Part shown: one piece after another, positions 25,257 to 33,323 of the stretch | Layout: the number at the start of each line of letters is the position of its first letter | Numbering within the stretch: the stretch's first letter is position 1 | Source: an alpha proteobacterium AAP81b | Lineage (GTDB): Bacteria; Pseudomonadota; Alphaproteobacteria; Sphingomonadales; Sphingomonadaceae | Assembly: GCA_001295935.1 (NCBI GenBank) | Contig: LJHX01000032.1 | Location: 1-40,868 of the forward strand | Direction of reading: 5' to 3' | DNA length: 40,868 bases | The notes under the pieces: generated by a model | What the model was told of the DNA's origin: nothing | Databases searched by the model: none | Seen by the model: the letters and a program-made list of their open reading frames with translations, nothing else | Translations under genes and position numbers: made by a program

Positions 25257-26368
25257 GTGGCTGAGGCCACATAGGACAAATAGTAGATCGAGCCGATGCC
25301 GCGGATGCCATAGAAGGCGACGACCAGCCGCTTGCGCCGACGCAGGTCGCTGCCGGCCAGCGCCAGCAGCCCGACCGCCGGCCGCACCACCAGCACCAGC
25401 GCGAGACCGATCGCCGCGCCGGCGACATCGAGATTGGCAAGCAGCCGCGGCGCCGCGGCGCCGAGCGCCAGCAGCAGCGCGGTCAGCGCGCGTTCGATCG
25501 ATTCGGCGAAATCATGGAGGCGCCGGTTGAAATGATGGTGCGCCTCGCCGCGGCGCAGGACGATGCCACTGACAAAGGCGGCGATGAAGCCATAGCCCTG
25601 GATGACTTCGGTGAGGCCATAGCTTGCCAGCGCGCCGGCGAGGGCGACGATCCCTGCCTCACTTCCCGAAAGCGCGTTGCCGCGCGGCCAGGTGAACAGC
25701 AGCCGCGCCAGCAGCCAGCCACAGGCGACGCCGCCGGCAATGCCGAGCGCCACCTTGAGCAGCAGATCATGCCAGGCCCAGCCGAGCAGCAACGGCACAT
25801 CGACCAGCCCGGCAGCAGCAATCGCCAGCGCCAGATGGACGAAGGGAAAGGCCAGGCCGTCGTTCAGACCGGCTTCGGCCGTCAGCGCGAAGCGTACCGG
25901 ATGTTCGCCGCCTTCGAGCGGCGGCCCGACCTGGACGTCGCTGGCCAGTACCGGGTCGGTCGGCGCCAGCAACGCGCCGAGCAGCAGCGCGCCGGCGAGC
26001 GTCAGCCCGCCGAGCCACCAGCCGATGAAGGCGATCGCCGCGATCGTCAGCGGCATGGCGATCAACAGCAGCCGCGCCGTCGGGCGCCAGCGCCGGAAGG
26101 TCGCCAGGCTGTCGATGCGCAGCCCGACGCCGAACAGCCCGATAACGACACAGACTTCGCTTGCCCATTCCCAGGGCCGCGGATCGGCGACGGGATCGGG
26201 CGCCGCCGGCATCCCGGGGATGAGGAAGACCAGCGCGCCGGCGCCGATCAGCAGCGCCGAACCGGCGGGCTCGAGGCCCGAGAACAGCCGTGGCAGCCAG
26301 TTCGCCAGGATGATGGCGACGCCGATCCCGACCAGCAACAGGATGTGGGGGGCGGTGGGCGCGACCAT
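25253..26368 (-). CDS. Cation:proton antiporter (NhaP-like), C-terminus frameshifted
   Basis: The 371-residue membrane protein has about 11 hydrophobic helices and belongs to the CPA1/CPA2 sodium/proton antiporter superfamily. Hallmarks are LLGALLAPTDPVLASDVQVG, the conserved acidic stretch TAEAGLNDGLAFPFVHLALA and the late motif YGIRGIGSIYYLSYV. It exchanges cations for protons across the inner membrane. The ATG at 26368 follows GGGAG. The frame stops right after YYLSYVASAT. The missing last helix is encoded in another frame at 25098-25256, so the protein as read lacks its end. Confidence 0.88.
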   Translation of the reverse strand: MVAPTAPHILLLVGIGVAIILANWLPRLFSGLEPAGSALLIGAGALVFLIPGMPAAPDPVADPRPWEWASEVCVVIGLFGVGLRIDSLATFRRWRPTARLLLIAMPLTIAAIAFIGWWLGGLTLAGALLLGALLAPTDPVLASDVQVGPPLEGGEHPVRFALTAEAGLNDGLAFPFVHLALAIAAAGLVDVPLLLGWAWHDLLLKVALGIAGGVACGWLLARLLFTWPRGNALSGSEAGIVALAGALASYGLTEVIQGYGFIAAFVSGIVLRRGEAHHHFNRRLHDFAESIERALTALLLALGAAAPRLLANLDVAGAAIGLALVLVVRPAVGLLALAGSDLRRRKRLVVAFYGIRGIGSIYYLSYVASAT

Positions 26369-26403
26369 GCTCTCCCAAGCCGCCGCGCGCCGGCGCGTTC
26401 CCG

Positions 26404-26985
26404 TCAGCCGATCGAATAGTGGATCGGCTTGAAGCTGCCGTTGTTGCTGTCGGGCGCCGAACAGGCGGTCAGGCCGATGACGAGGTCCATCTCGGCCTCG
26501 AGCACCAGCCGATCGCCGGCGCGGCTTTTCGGCGGCAGCACTTTCAGCGCGCCGCTGTCGCCATCGACGGCGACGTTCATGAAAATGTTGAAGGCGACCG
26601 GGATGCGGTCGGCGCCGATGCCCCAGGGCGCCAGCGCCGCGACGAGATTGCCGAAGCAGCCGCGATGGGGCTGGTCGTCACCATAGAGGATGCGAAAGGT
26701 ATCGGGCGAGCACGGCGTCAGCAGGAAGTCGTGGCGGCCGACCGTGTCCTCGACCAGCCGCAGCATGATGTTGGAACGGTTCGACCAGATCGGATCGGGC
26801 ACTGTCAGGAAGATCCGCGACAGATAGTCGAGGCTACGACCGGACGAGATCGCCTCGTCGGTGTCATGGCGGTTGAAGGCAAGGAGGTCCGCGACCTGCT
26901 CGCCCTCGGGGTCGATCACCGTCAGCCGCTGGCCCTTGGCAAGCTCGAAGGCCACCCCCGACCGCGGCGCAATCTCATGCCGCAT
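26404..26985 (-). CDS. DUF1989 urea carboxylase-associated family protein
   Basis: The 193-residue protein matches the DUF1989 family, which is linked to urea carboxylase and guanidine metabolism. Typical stretches are FELAKGQRLTVIDPEGEQVA, SNIMLRLVEDTVGRHDFLLT, PHRGCFGNLVAAL and FNIFMNVAVDGDSGALKVLP. Conserved Cys and His residues (CSPDTF, HRGCF, LTACSAPD) could bind a metal, but the catalytic activity of the family is unclear. The start at 26985 (MRHEIAPRSG) fits the family N-terminus. It overlaps the upstream GntA-like gene by 11 nt, so the two form one transcription and translation unit. Confidence 0.85.
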   Translation of the reverse strand: MRHEIAPRSGVAFELAKGQRLTVIDPEGEQVADLLAFNRHDTDEAISSGRSLDYLSRIFLTVPDPIWSNRSNIMLRLVEDTVGRHDFLLTPCSPDTFRILYGDDQPHRGCFGNLVAALAPWGIGADRIPVAFNIFMNVAVDGDSGALKVLPPKSRAGDRLVLEAEMDLVIGLTACSAPDSNNGSFKPIHYSIG

Positions 26986-27667
26986 CGCGGGCGCCCCCGC
27001 CGCGGCCGGCATAGGGGCATTGCCAGTCGTTGCCCACCGCCCGCCCGCTGTACTGGCGCGCTTCGCTGTTGTCGCCATGGCGCGCCAGCATCGGGTTTAT
27101 CGACCCGGACAATGCTTCGTCGCGCGCGAGAATCGCCGAGCGCAGCGGTTCGTAGCGGTTCTGGCTGCGCAGCTGTTCGAACTGGTCGTGAAGGTTGAAG
27201 ACCAGCGCCGGCCGCGCGAAGCGCCGCGCCGGGCGGCTGGCGCCGGGGTGCAAGCCAACGACGAAGAAGGCCTCGCCGCCGAAGCTCAGCGAGAAGTGCG
27301 GATCGCCGGGATCGTCGCTGACGCGGGTGTCGCGCGGGTTCCACATCCACAGATCGTCCTTGTCGGTAAGGCTCTGGACGCGCTCCCAAAGATGGGTCTC
27401 GAAACTCGCCTCGTCGAGGTCGTCGGGGCCTTCGAAGATCACCACCAAGGTCTGGAACAGCGCCGGATCGACCTTCCAGCCGCCGGCGAGTGCGATCAGT
27501 TCGGGCAGGATGCGCAGATCGTCCCACGCCGAGGCGAGATCGCGCGCCACCAGAATGCGCATGCCGCCGCGCTGCAACGCCGCCTTGGCGCCGACACAGG
27601 GAAAGGCAGGATCGCGGACGAAGTCGCGGAAGGCGACGGCAAGGGGATGCTCGGCGTCGGGGGTCAT
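26975..27667 (-). CDS. GntA-like heme-dependent N-hydroxylase (YqcI/YcgG family)
   Basis: Members of this family include GntA, the heme enzyme that N-hydroxylates a guanidino compound in guanitoxin synthesis. The 230-residue protein carries the family segments AFPCVGAKAALQRGGMRILV (21-40), WMWNPRDTRVSDDPGDPHFS (108-126 region), FFVVGLHPGASRPARRF and LVFNLHDQFEQLR, with conserved Cys24 and several His residues. The natural substrate here is unknown; the rest of the guanitoxin pathway is not present in the window. The start is ATG at 27667. It overlaps the DUF1989 gene, suggesting paired action on a guanidino or urea-type substrate. Confidence 0.82.
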   Translation of the reverse strand: MTPDAEHPLAVAFRDFVRDPAFPCVGAKAALQRGGMRILVARDLASAWDDLRILPELIALAGGWKVDPALFQTLVVIFEGPDDLDEASFETHLWERVQSLTDKDDLWMWNPRDTRVSDDPGDPHFSLSFGGEAFFVVGLHPGASRPARRFARPALVFNLHDQFEQLRSQNRYEPLRSAILARDEALSGSINPMLARHGDNSEARQYSGRAVGNDWQCPYAGRGGGARDAA

Positions 27668-27805
27668 CGGAGGCACCCTGCATTGGAAAAGAGACGACGA
27701 GCGCAAACCCCTGCGCTTTGCCAGCGTTCCGCCGCGTGGCAGCACGCCGCAGCGCGAGCGGCGCAATGGCTTGCCAAGGCAGCGCTTTGCGGGAAGGGGG
27801 GCGGC

Positions 27806-29230
27806 ATGGCCTCCCCCGCTGCTGTGCTGTCTTCCGCCCCCGCCTGGCGCGTCTCGCCCGGCGTGCTCGTCGCGCTGCTTGCCGCGCTTGGCTTTGCCGG
27901 CTGGGCGGCCTTCGAACCGCGGCTGTTCAATGATGGCGATACCGGCTGGCATCTCGCCACGGCGCGCTGGATGTTCGCCAACGGCCGGGTGCCAACCAGC
28001 GATCCCTTCTCCTGGACGGCGCTTGGCAAGCCCTGGCAGGCACATGAATGGCTCGCCGAAGTGCTGCTCGGGCTCGGCGAGCGCGTCGGCGGCTGGCGCG
28101 GCGTCGCACTGGTGCCGGGGCTGGCCATCGGCGCGATGGTGGCGATCGTCGGCGCCGAGGCGGCGCGCTGGCTCGATTGGCGCAAGGTGATCATCGCGCT
28201 AACGCTGCTGGTCGGCGCGTTGCTGCCCTTCTGTCTTGCCCGCCCGCATGTCATCGCCTGGCCGCTGCTCGCCGGCTGGACGGTGCTGCTGCTGCGGGCG
28301 CGTGAGGGGGGCCACGCGCCACCGCTCGCCGCGGCGCTGGTCATGCTGGTCTGGGCCAATCTCCATGCCAGCTGGCTGCTCGGGCTCGGCATCGCCGGGG
28401 TGTTCGGGCTGGAGGCGCTGGTCGCCGGCCCCGATCGCCGCGGCGTGCTGATCGACTGGGGCAGCTTCGGGCTGCTCAGCGGCCTCGCCGTGCTGCTGAC
28501 GCCGCAAGGCTTCGAGGGCGTGACCTTTCCCTTCTATGTCAGCGGCATGCAGGCGCTCAATATCATCGCCGAATGGCGGCCGACGTCGTTCGTCCGTTAT
28601 CCCGCGTTTGAGGCGTGGCTGCTGGCGCTGGTCGCCGTCGCACTGTGGCGCGGCGTGCGGGTGCCCGTGCTCCGGCTGGCGCTGATTGTCGGGCTGATGC
28701 ACCTGGCGTTCCAGCACGAACGCCACCAGGCGGTGCTGGTCATCGTCGCGACGCTGCTGATGGTACGGCCGATTGGCGAGGGTTTTGGCCGCCCGGCGCC
28801 GGTCGCGTCGCTGCCGCTTGGCTGGCTGCCGCCGCTCCTGCTGGCGGGGCTGATCGCGATGCGACTGGCGATCCCCACCCACCGCCCCGAAACGCGTGCC
28901 AATCCGGCGCGCGCCATCGCCGCGGTGCCGGCGAGCTTGCGCGCCGCGCATGTCTTCAACAGCTACTCGATCGGTGGCACGTTGATCTTCCACGGCATCC
29001 GGCCCTTCGTCGACGGCCGCGCCGATCTCTATGGCGACGCGCTGGTCAAGGATTTCTGGGCGATGCACCAGGGCGACATGCCGCGCTTCCGCAGCGTCGC
29101 CGCTGCGCGCGACATTCGCTGGACGATCCTCGAGCGCAAGGCGCCGCTCGCCCGCGCCCTCGACCGCGAGCCGGGGTGGAAGCGCCTCTACGCCGACCGC
29201 TTCGCCGTCGTTCACGTTCGGCAGCGGTGA
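27806..29230 (+). CDS. Polytopic membrane protein, possible GT-C-type glycosyltransferase
   Basis: The 474 residues contain about 10-12 hydrophobic helices. A loop after the first helix reads FNDGDTGWHLATARWMFANG and WTALGKPWQAHEWLAEVLLG, resembling the acidic first loop of GT-C glycosyltransferase-like membrane proteins. A soluble C-terminal domain begins near residue 370. I cannot assign a substrate. The ATG at 27806 follows a strong GGAAGGGGG site. The stop shares a base with the siroheme synthase start (TGATG). The 138-nt gap upstream, divergent from the GntA-like gene, shows no clear promoter motif. Confidence 0.78.
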   Translation: MASPAAVLSSAPAWRVSPGVLVALLAALGFAGWAAFEPRLFNDGDTGWHLATARWMFANGRVPTSDPFSWTALGKPWQAHEWLAEVLLGLGERVGGWRGVALVPGLAIGAMVAIVGAEAARWLDWRKVIIALTLLVGALLPFCLARPHVIAWPLLAGWTVLLLRAREGGHAPPLAAALVMLVWANLHASWLLGLGIAGVFGLEALVAGPDRRGVLIDWGSFGLLSGLAVLLTPQGFEGVTFPFYVSGMQALNIIAEWRPTSFVRYPAFEAWLLALVAVALWRGVRVPVLRLALIVGLMHLAFQHERHQAVLVIVATLLMVRPIGEGFGRPAPVASLPLGWLPPLLLAGLIAMRLAIPTHRPETRANPARAIAAVPASLRAAHVFNSYSIGGTLIFHGIRPFVDGRADLYGDALVKDFWAMHQGDMPRFRSVAAARDIRWTILERKAPLARALDREPGWKRLYADRFAVVHVRQR

Positions 29231-30003
29231 TGGACAGTCTGCCGCTCTTCCTGACGCTGCGCGGCCGCGAGGTCATCGTCCTCGGCGATGGCGAAGCCGC
29301 TGCCGCCAAGGCGCGCCTGGTCACCGCGGCGGGCGGTATCGTCGCCGACGAGACCGCGCCGGCGCCGGCACTGGCCTTTGTCGCGATCGATGACGAGGCG
29401 GAGGCGCACGCCGCCGCCGCCCGGTTGCGGGCGCGCGGCCTACTCGTCAACGTCGTCGACCGCCCGGCGATGAGCGACTTTCTGATGGGGTCGATCGTCG
29501 ATCGCTCGCCGGTTGTCGTCGCCATTTCGACCGGCGGCGCCACCGCCAGCCTGGCGCGCGCGCTGCGCACCCGGCTGGAAGCGCTGCTGCCGGCGTCGCT
29601 CGGCGACCTCGCCCGCGCCATCGCCGGCGCACGCGACGCCGCCGCGGCGCGCCATCCGACCGTCGCCGACCGCCGCCGGCTGTGGGAGCGCGCGCTTGCC
29701 GAAGGCGCGGCGCTCGATCCGCTGCGGCCGCTGGTTGATGCGGAGGCCGCCGTCACGGCGGCGCTGGCAGGGTCGTCAGCGGCGGCCGCCGAACTGGCGG
29801 TCATTGCGGTCACGTCGCCCGACCCCGGTGAGCTGACGCTCAACCAATTGGCGCGCCTCGGCCGCTGCGATGCGCTTGTCGTCGAAGGCGCGGTGGCGGA
29901 AGCGGTAGTGGCGCGTGCCCGCCGTGATGCCGTTCGGCTCACGGTGCGGCCCGATCCGCTGCCGCCGGGGCTGACCATGGTGCTGCTGGCCAGCAAAATC
30001 TAG
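29230..30003 (+). CDS. Precorrin-2 dehydrogenase/sirohydrochlorin ferrochelatase (Met8-like)
   Basis: This enzyme oxidises precorrin-2 and inserts iron to make siroheme, the cofactor of sulfite and nitrite reductases. It corresponds to the N-terminal half of CysG. The 257 residues start MDSLPLFLTLRGREVIVLGD with the NAD-binding GDGEAAAAKA (19-28), followed by VVAISTGGATASLARALRTR and a C-terminal helical extension. The uroporphyrinogen methyltransferase half is absent as a full domain. The C-terminal ~60 residues keep a SAM-methyltransferase-like start (ELAVIAVTSPDPGELTLNQL), perhaps a remnant. Confidence 0.85.
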   Translation: MDSLPLFLTLRGREVIVLGDGEAAAAKARLVTAAGGIVADETAPAPALAFVAIDDEAEAHAAAARLRARGLLVNVVDRPAMSDFLMGSIVDRSPVVVAISTGGATASLARALRTRLEALLPASLGDLARAIAGARDAAAARHPTVADRRRLWERALAEGAALDPLRPLVDAEAAVTAALAGSSAAAAELAVIAVTSPDPGELTLNQLARLGRCDALVVEGAVAEAVVARARRDAVRLTVRPDPLPPGLTMVLLASKI

Positions 30004-30088
30004 TCGACCGCCGCAACCCGGTCCTGCCTGACGTGCCTCGACTTCGCTCGGCATGAGCGGACGAGTGATGCGTTTCGGCGGCTTCAGG
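30004..30088. repeat. REP-like intergenic sequence between convergent genes
   Basis: The 85-nt gap between the convergent siroheme synthase and prs genes contains GTGCCTCGACTTCGCTCGGC followed by ATGAGCGG. This resembles REP sequences common in sphingomonad intergenic regions. It could help end transcription from both sides. Only one copy is in the window, so the repeat status rests on general knowledge. Confidence 0.35.
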
Positions 30089-31024
30089 TCAGTCGAAGAG
30101 CGAACTCACCGAGCTTTCCTCGCTCGTCCGCCGCATCGCCTCGGCGAGCAGCGGGGCGATGGTGATCCGCCGGATCTTCTTCGCTTGGCGGACGGCGTCG
30201 ACCGCGGCGATGGTGTCGGTGATGACAAGCTCGGTCAGCGCCGAGCCGTCGACGCGCGCCACCGCGCCCCCCGACAGCACGGCGTGGGTGACATAGGCCG
30301 TGGCGCTCGTCGCGCCGGCTTCGAGCAACGCCGCGGCGGCGTTGCACAAAGTGCCGGCCGAATCGACGATGTCGTCGACGAGGACGCAGGTCTTGCCGAC
30401 GACATCGCCGATGATGTTCATCACTTCGGATTCACCGGCGCGCTCGCGGCGCTTGTCGACGATGGCGAGCGGGGCGTTGCCGAGGCGCCGCGCCAGCGCC
30501 CGGGCGCGGACGACGCCGCCAACATCGGGCGAGACGACGGTAAGATTATCACGCGGCAGCCGCGCCTCGATATCGGCCGCCATCACCGGCGCGGCGAACA
30601 GATTGTCGGTCGGGATATCGAAAAAGCCCTGGATCTGCCCGGCGTGGAGATCGATCGACAGCACGCGGTCCGCGCCGGCGCCGGTGATCAGATTGGCGAC
30701 GAGCTTGGCCGAGATCGGCGTCCGCGACCCCGATTTGCGGTCCTGCCGGGCATAGCCGAAATAGGGGACGACGGCGGTAATCCGCTTCGCCGAGGCGCGG
30801 CGCAGCGCATCGATGCAGATCAGCAGTTCCATGAGGTTATCATTGGCCGGCGCCGCCGTCGGCTGGACGACGAAGACATCTTCGCCGCGGACATTTTCGT
30901 GGATTTCGACGAAGATTTCCTCGTCGGCGAAGCGCCGCACCGAGGCCTTGGTCAGGGGTATCTCGAGATAGTCGGCGATCGCCTGGGCAAGCTCGGGATT
31001 GCCGTTGCCGGCCAGAATTTTCAT
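30089..31024 (-). CDS. prs: Ribose-phosphate pyrophosphokinase
   Basis: Prs makes phosphoribosyl pyrophosphate from ribose 5-phosphate and ATP for nucleotide, His and Trp synthesis. The 311 residues begin [20 protein letters not shown] and contain [20 protein letters not shown], the metal-binding [13 protein letters not shown], the flexible-loop [13 protein letters not shown] and the PRPP-binding [18 protein letters not shown]. Its length is normal. It is last of four genes on the minus strand (trmB, accA, mutT, prs). Confidence 0.97.
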   Translation of the reverse strand: MKILAGNGNPELAQAIADYLEIPLTKASVRRFADEEIFVEIHENVRGEDVFVVQPTAAPANDNLMELLICIDALRRASAKRITAVVPYFGYARQDRKSGSRTPISAKLVANLITGAGADRVLSIDLHAGQIQGFFDIPTDNLFAAPVMAADIEARLPRDNLTVVSPDVGGVVRARALARRLGNAPLAIVDKRRERAGESEVMNIIGDVVGKTCVLVDDIVDSAGTLCNAAAALLEAGATSATAYVTHAVLSGGAVARVDGSALTELVITDTIAAVDAVRQAKKIRRITIAPLLAEAMRRTSEESSVSSLFD

Positions 31025-31077
31025 CCCAGAACCTTCATTTGACCGGACCCCTGTTCGCGCCGCGCATAGCGGTGCTG

Positions 31078-31491
31078 TCACGGCCTCGCAATAGTTGTGC
31101 ACGCCTTTAGCGCCGTGACGATCGGCAGGTCGGCAGGCGGCATCGGCAGTGTCGCCAGCGCGTCGATGGCGACCCAGCGTAGCGCCTGGCCCTCGCGGCC
31201 GTGCGGCTCGCCCTGCCAGTACGCGATGCGCCAGCACGGCATCAGCAGGTGGAAATCGGGGTAGGCGTGGCTGGCGAAAGTGAAGGGGGCCAGATCGGCT
31301 GCGGCGACCGTGATCCCGAGTTCCTCGCCGAGTTCGCGGACCAACGCCGCCTCGGGCGCTTCGCCAGGCTCGACCTTGCCGCCGGGGAATTCCCACAGCC
31401 CGGCCAGAGACTTGCCGGGCGGCCGCTGCGCCATCAGCACCCGCTCCGCGGGGTCGGTCAGAATGGCGGCGGCAACGAGGATCAGCCGCAT
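31078..31491 (-). CDS. mutT: Nudix hydrolase, MutT-like (8-oxo-dGTP diphosphatase)
   Basis: The 137-residue protein has a complete Nudix box, G-x5-E-x7-REUxEExGU, in [20 protein letters not shown] followed by ELGI. The MutT-type entry [20 protein letters not shown] and [16 protein letters not shown] precede it. It probably hydrolyses oxidised dGTP so it is not used in replication. It lies between accA and prs, with 54 nt to prs. Confidence 0.9.
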   Translation of the reverse strand: MRLILVAAAILTDPAERVLMAQRPPGKSLAGLWEFPGGKVEPGEAPEAALVRELGEELGITVAAADLAPFTFASHAYPDFHLLMPCWRIAYWQGEPHGREGQALRWVAIDALATLPMPPADLPIVTALKACTTIARP

Positions 31492-31525
31492 CGGCGCGCG
31501 CCAGTGGTGACCGTCGGCGCAAGCG

Positions 31526-32476
31526 TCAGAGGGCGCGCCCCATCTCGACGAACTTCGATCGCCGTGCCCGGCGCAGGCTGGCGGCGTCGTGCGCCAGCAG
31601 CGGCTGCAGGGCGTTGGCGATGCCCATGGTCAGCGAGGCGACCGCCGCCGCGGGATCGCGATGGGCGCCGCCCAGCGGTTCCGAAACGATGGTATCGATG
31701 ACGCCGAGCGCCTTGAGGTCGCCGGCGGTGACCTTCATCGCCTCGGCGGCCTCGGGGGCGTGGTTGGCCGCCTTGTCGGCGGTGCGCCACAGGATCGACG
31801 CACATCCTTCGGGCGAAATCACCGCATAAACAGCATGTTCGAACATGATGACCTTGTCGGCGGCAGCAAGCGCGACGGCGCCGCCCGAGCCGCCCTCGCC
31901 GGTGATCGCGGCGATGATCGGTACCGGCGCGGCGAGGCACGCCGCGGTCGATTGGGCGATCGCCTCGGCAACGCCGCGCTCCTCGCTGTCGAGCCCGGGA
32001 TAGGCGCCGGCGGTGTCGATCAAGGTGACGATCGGCACGTTGAAGCGCCCGGCGAGTTCGACAAGGCGAACCGCCTTGCGATAGCCTTCGGGGCGCCCCA
32101 TGCCGAAGCTGTGCTTGACGCGGCTGGCGACGTCGCGGCCCTTTTCATGGCCGATGACCATCAGGGGGATGCCGAGGCCGCGCAGGCGGCCGAGACCGCC
32201 GACGATGGCGTGATCCTCACCAAAGGCGCGATCGCCGGCCAGCGGCGTGAAGTCCTCGACCAGCGCATGGACGATATCGCCGAAGTGCGGGCGATCGGGA
32301 TGGCGGGCGACCTGCGTCTTCTGCCAGGGGCTTAATCTTGCATAGGTTTCTGCCAGAAGCCGGCGCGCGGCGCCCTCGGCGTGGCGGGCGCCGGCCTCGT
32401 CGCCGGAGGCGCGATAATCCCGGGCGCGATCGAGGATCGTCGCGACCGGCTTTTCGAAGTCGAGGAAGGTCGTCAT
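31526..32476 (-). CDS. accA: Acetyl-CoA carboxylase carboxyltransferase subunit alpha
   Basis: AccA with AccD transfers the carboxyl group from biotin to acetyl-CoA to give malonyl-CoA, the first step of fatty acid synthesis. The 316 residues show FLDFEKPVATI near the start, LMVIGHEKGRDVASRVKHSF, GMGRPEGYRKAVRLVELAGR, the active-site stretch TLIDTAGAYPGLDSEERGVA and GEGGSGGAVALAAAD. The ATG at 32476 is preferred over a TTG three codons upstream. Confidence 0.97.
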   Translation of the reverse strand: MTTFLDFEKPVATILDRARDYRASGDEAGARHAEGAARRLLAETYARLSPWQKTQVARHPDRPHFGDIVHALVEDFTPLAGDRAFGEDHAIVGGLGRLRGLGIPLMVIGHEKGRDVASRVKHSFGMGRPEGYRKAVRLVELAGRFNVPIVTLIDTAGAYPGLDSEERGVAEAIAQSTAACLAAPVPIIAAITGEGGSGGAVALAAADKVIMFEHAVYAVISPEGCASILWRTADKAANHAPEAAEAMKVTAGDLKALGVIDTIVSEPLGGAHRDPAAAVASLTMGIANALQPLLAHDAASLRRARRSKFVEMGRAL

Positions 32477-32514
32477 CGGCGGCAAGGCCTAGGCGGTGAC
32501 GGCGCCACGGTCAA

Positions 32515-33264
32515 TCAGACGCGCCGGAAGCGGAAGTACCAGACCTCATGGCCGTCCTTCAGCGCCTTCTGCTCGTAGCGCGTCGGCGGCCAATCGGGGG
32601 GGCGCGTCTGCCAATCCACCGGCCCTTCGGCAAGCCATTCGAAATCCTGGCGTTTCGCCATCTGCATCAGCGCCCAGCGGCAATAGATCGGGTGGTCGGT
32701 GCCCAGCCGGAACTCGCCGCCGGGGCGCAGCGCGCGGGCGATCAGGTCGAGCGGCCCCGGGTTGACGAAGCGCCGCTTCGAATGCCGCGCCTTGGGCCAA
32801 GGGTCGGGGTGGAGCAGGAAAATTCGGTCACAGGAACCGGCGGGGAGTCGTTCGAGAACCTCAAGGGCATCGCCATTGTGCAATCGGACATTGGCAAGGG
32901 CCGCCGCCTCGATCGCCATCACCGCGCCGACGACACCGTCGATGAACGGCTCGCAGCCGATGATTCCGACTTGCGGGTTGGCCGCCGCCTGGGCCGCCAT
33001 ATGCTCGCCGCGGCCGAAGCCGATCTCGACCCACAAAGGCCGGTCGTCGCCGAACAGCGCCGCCGCCGACAGCGCGCCCGCCGCCGGCACCTCCAGCCGC
33101 GGCAGCCATTCCTCGAGCAGCGCCGCCTGGCCGACGCGCAGCTTGTGGCCCTGGCGCCGGCCATAGAGGCGGCGCATGGTCAGCGGGTCGGAGGTCAGGG
33201 CGTTGGCGGGCACGCGCGGCGCATAGGCATTGCCTGACGCTTTGGGAAGCTTGACCCTGCGCAA
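32515..33264 (-). CDS. trmB: tRNA (guanine-N7-)-methyltransferase
   Basis: TrmB methylates G46 in the variable loop of tRNAs using SAM. The 249-residue protein includes RRLYGRRQGHKLRVGQ, the SAM-binding VEIGFGRGEHMAAQAAANP, IFLLHPDPWPKARHSKRRFV and the C-terminal RPPDWPPTRYEQKAL. The start used is TTG at 33264, since no ATG precedes the conserved region; a GTG about 16 codons further in is also possible. The divergent monooxygenase gene starts 59 nt away. Confidence 0.92.
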   Translation of the reverse strand: MRRVKLPKASGNAYAPRVPANALTSDPLTMRRLYGRRQGHKLRVGQAALLEEWLPRLEVPAAGALSAAALFGDDRPLWVEIGFGRGEHMAAQAAANPQVGIIGCEPFIDGVVGAVMAIEAAALANVRLHNGDALEVLERLPAGSCDRIFLLHPDPWPKARHSKRRFVNPGPLDLIARALRPGGEFRLGTDHPIYCRWALMQMAKRQDFEWLAEGPVDWQTRPPDWPPTRYEQKALKDGHEVWYFRFRRV

Positions 33265-33323
33265 GGCGCTGCGCAGTTTCGCCGGGTACTTTCGCGCTGC
33301 TTCGCCGAAGGGGAGACTCGTCC

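Noticed and set aside
28615-30003. Alternative plus-strand frame running through the membrane protein and siroheme synthase genes
   Set aside because: Its upstream part is Arg-rich shadow sequence; only the part from ATG 29230 matches a known enzyme.
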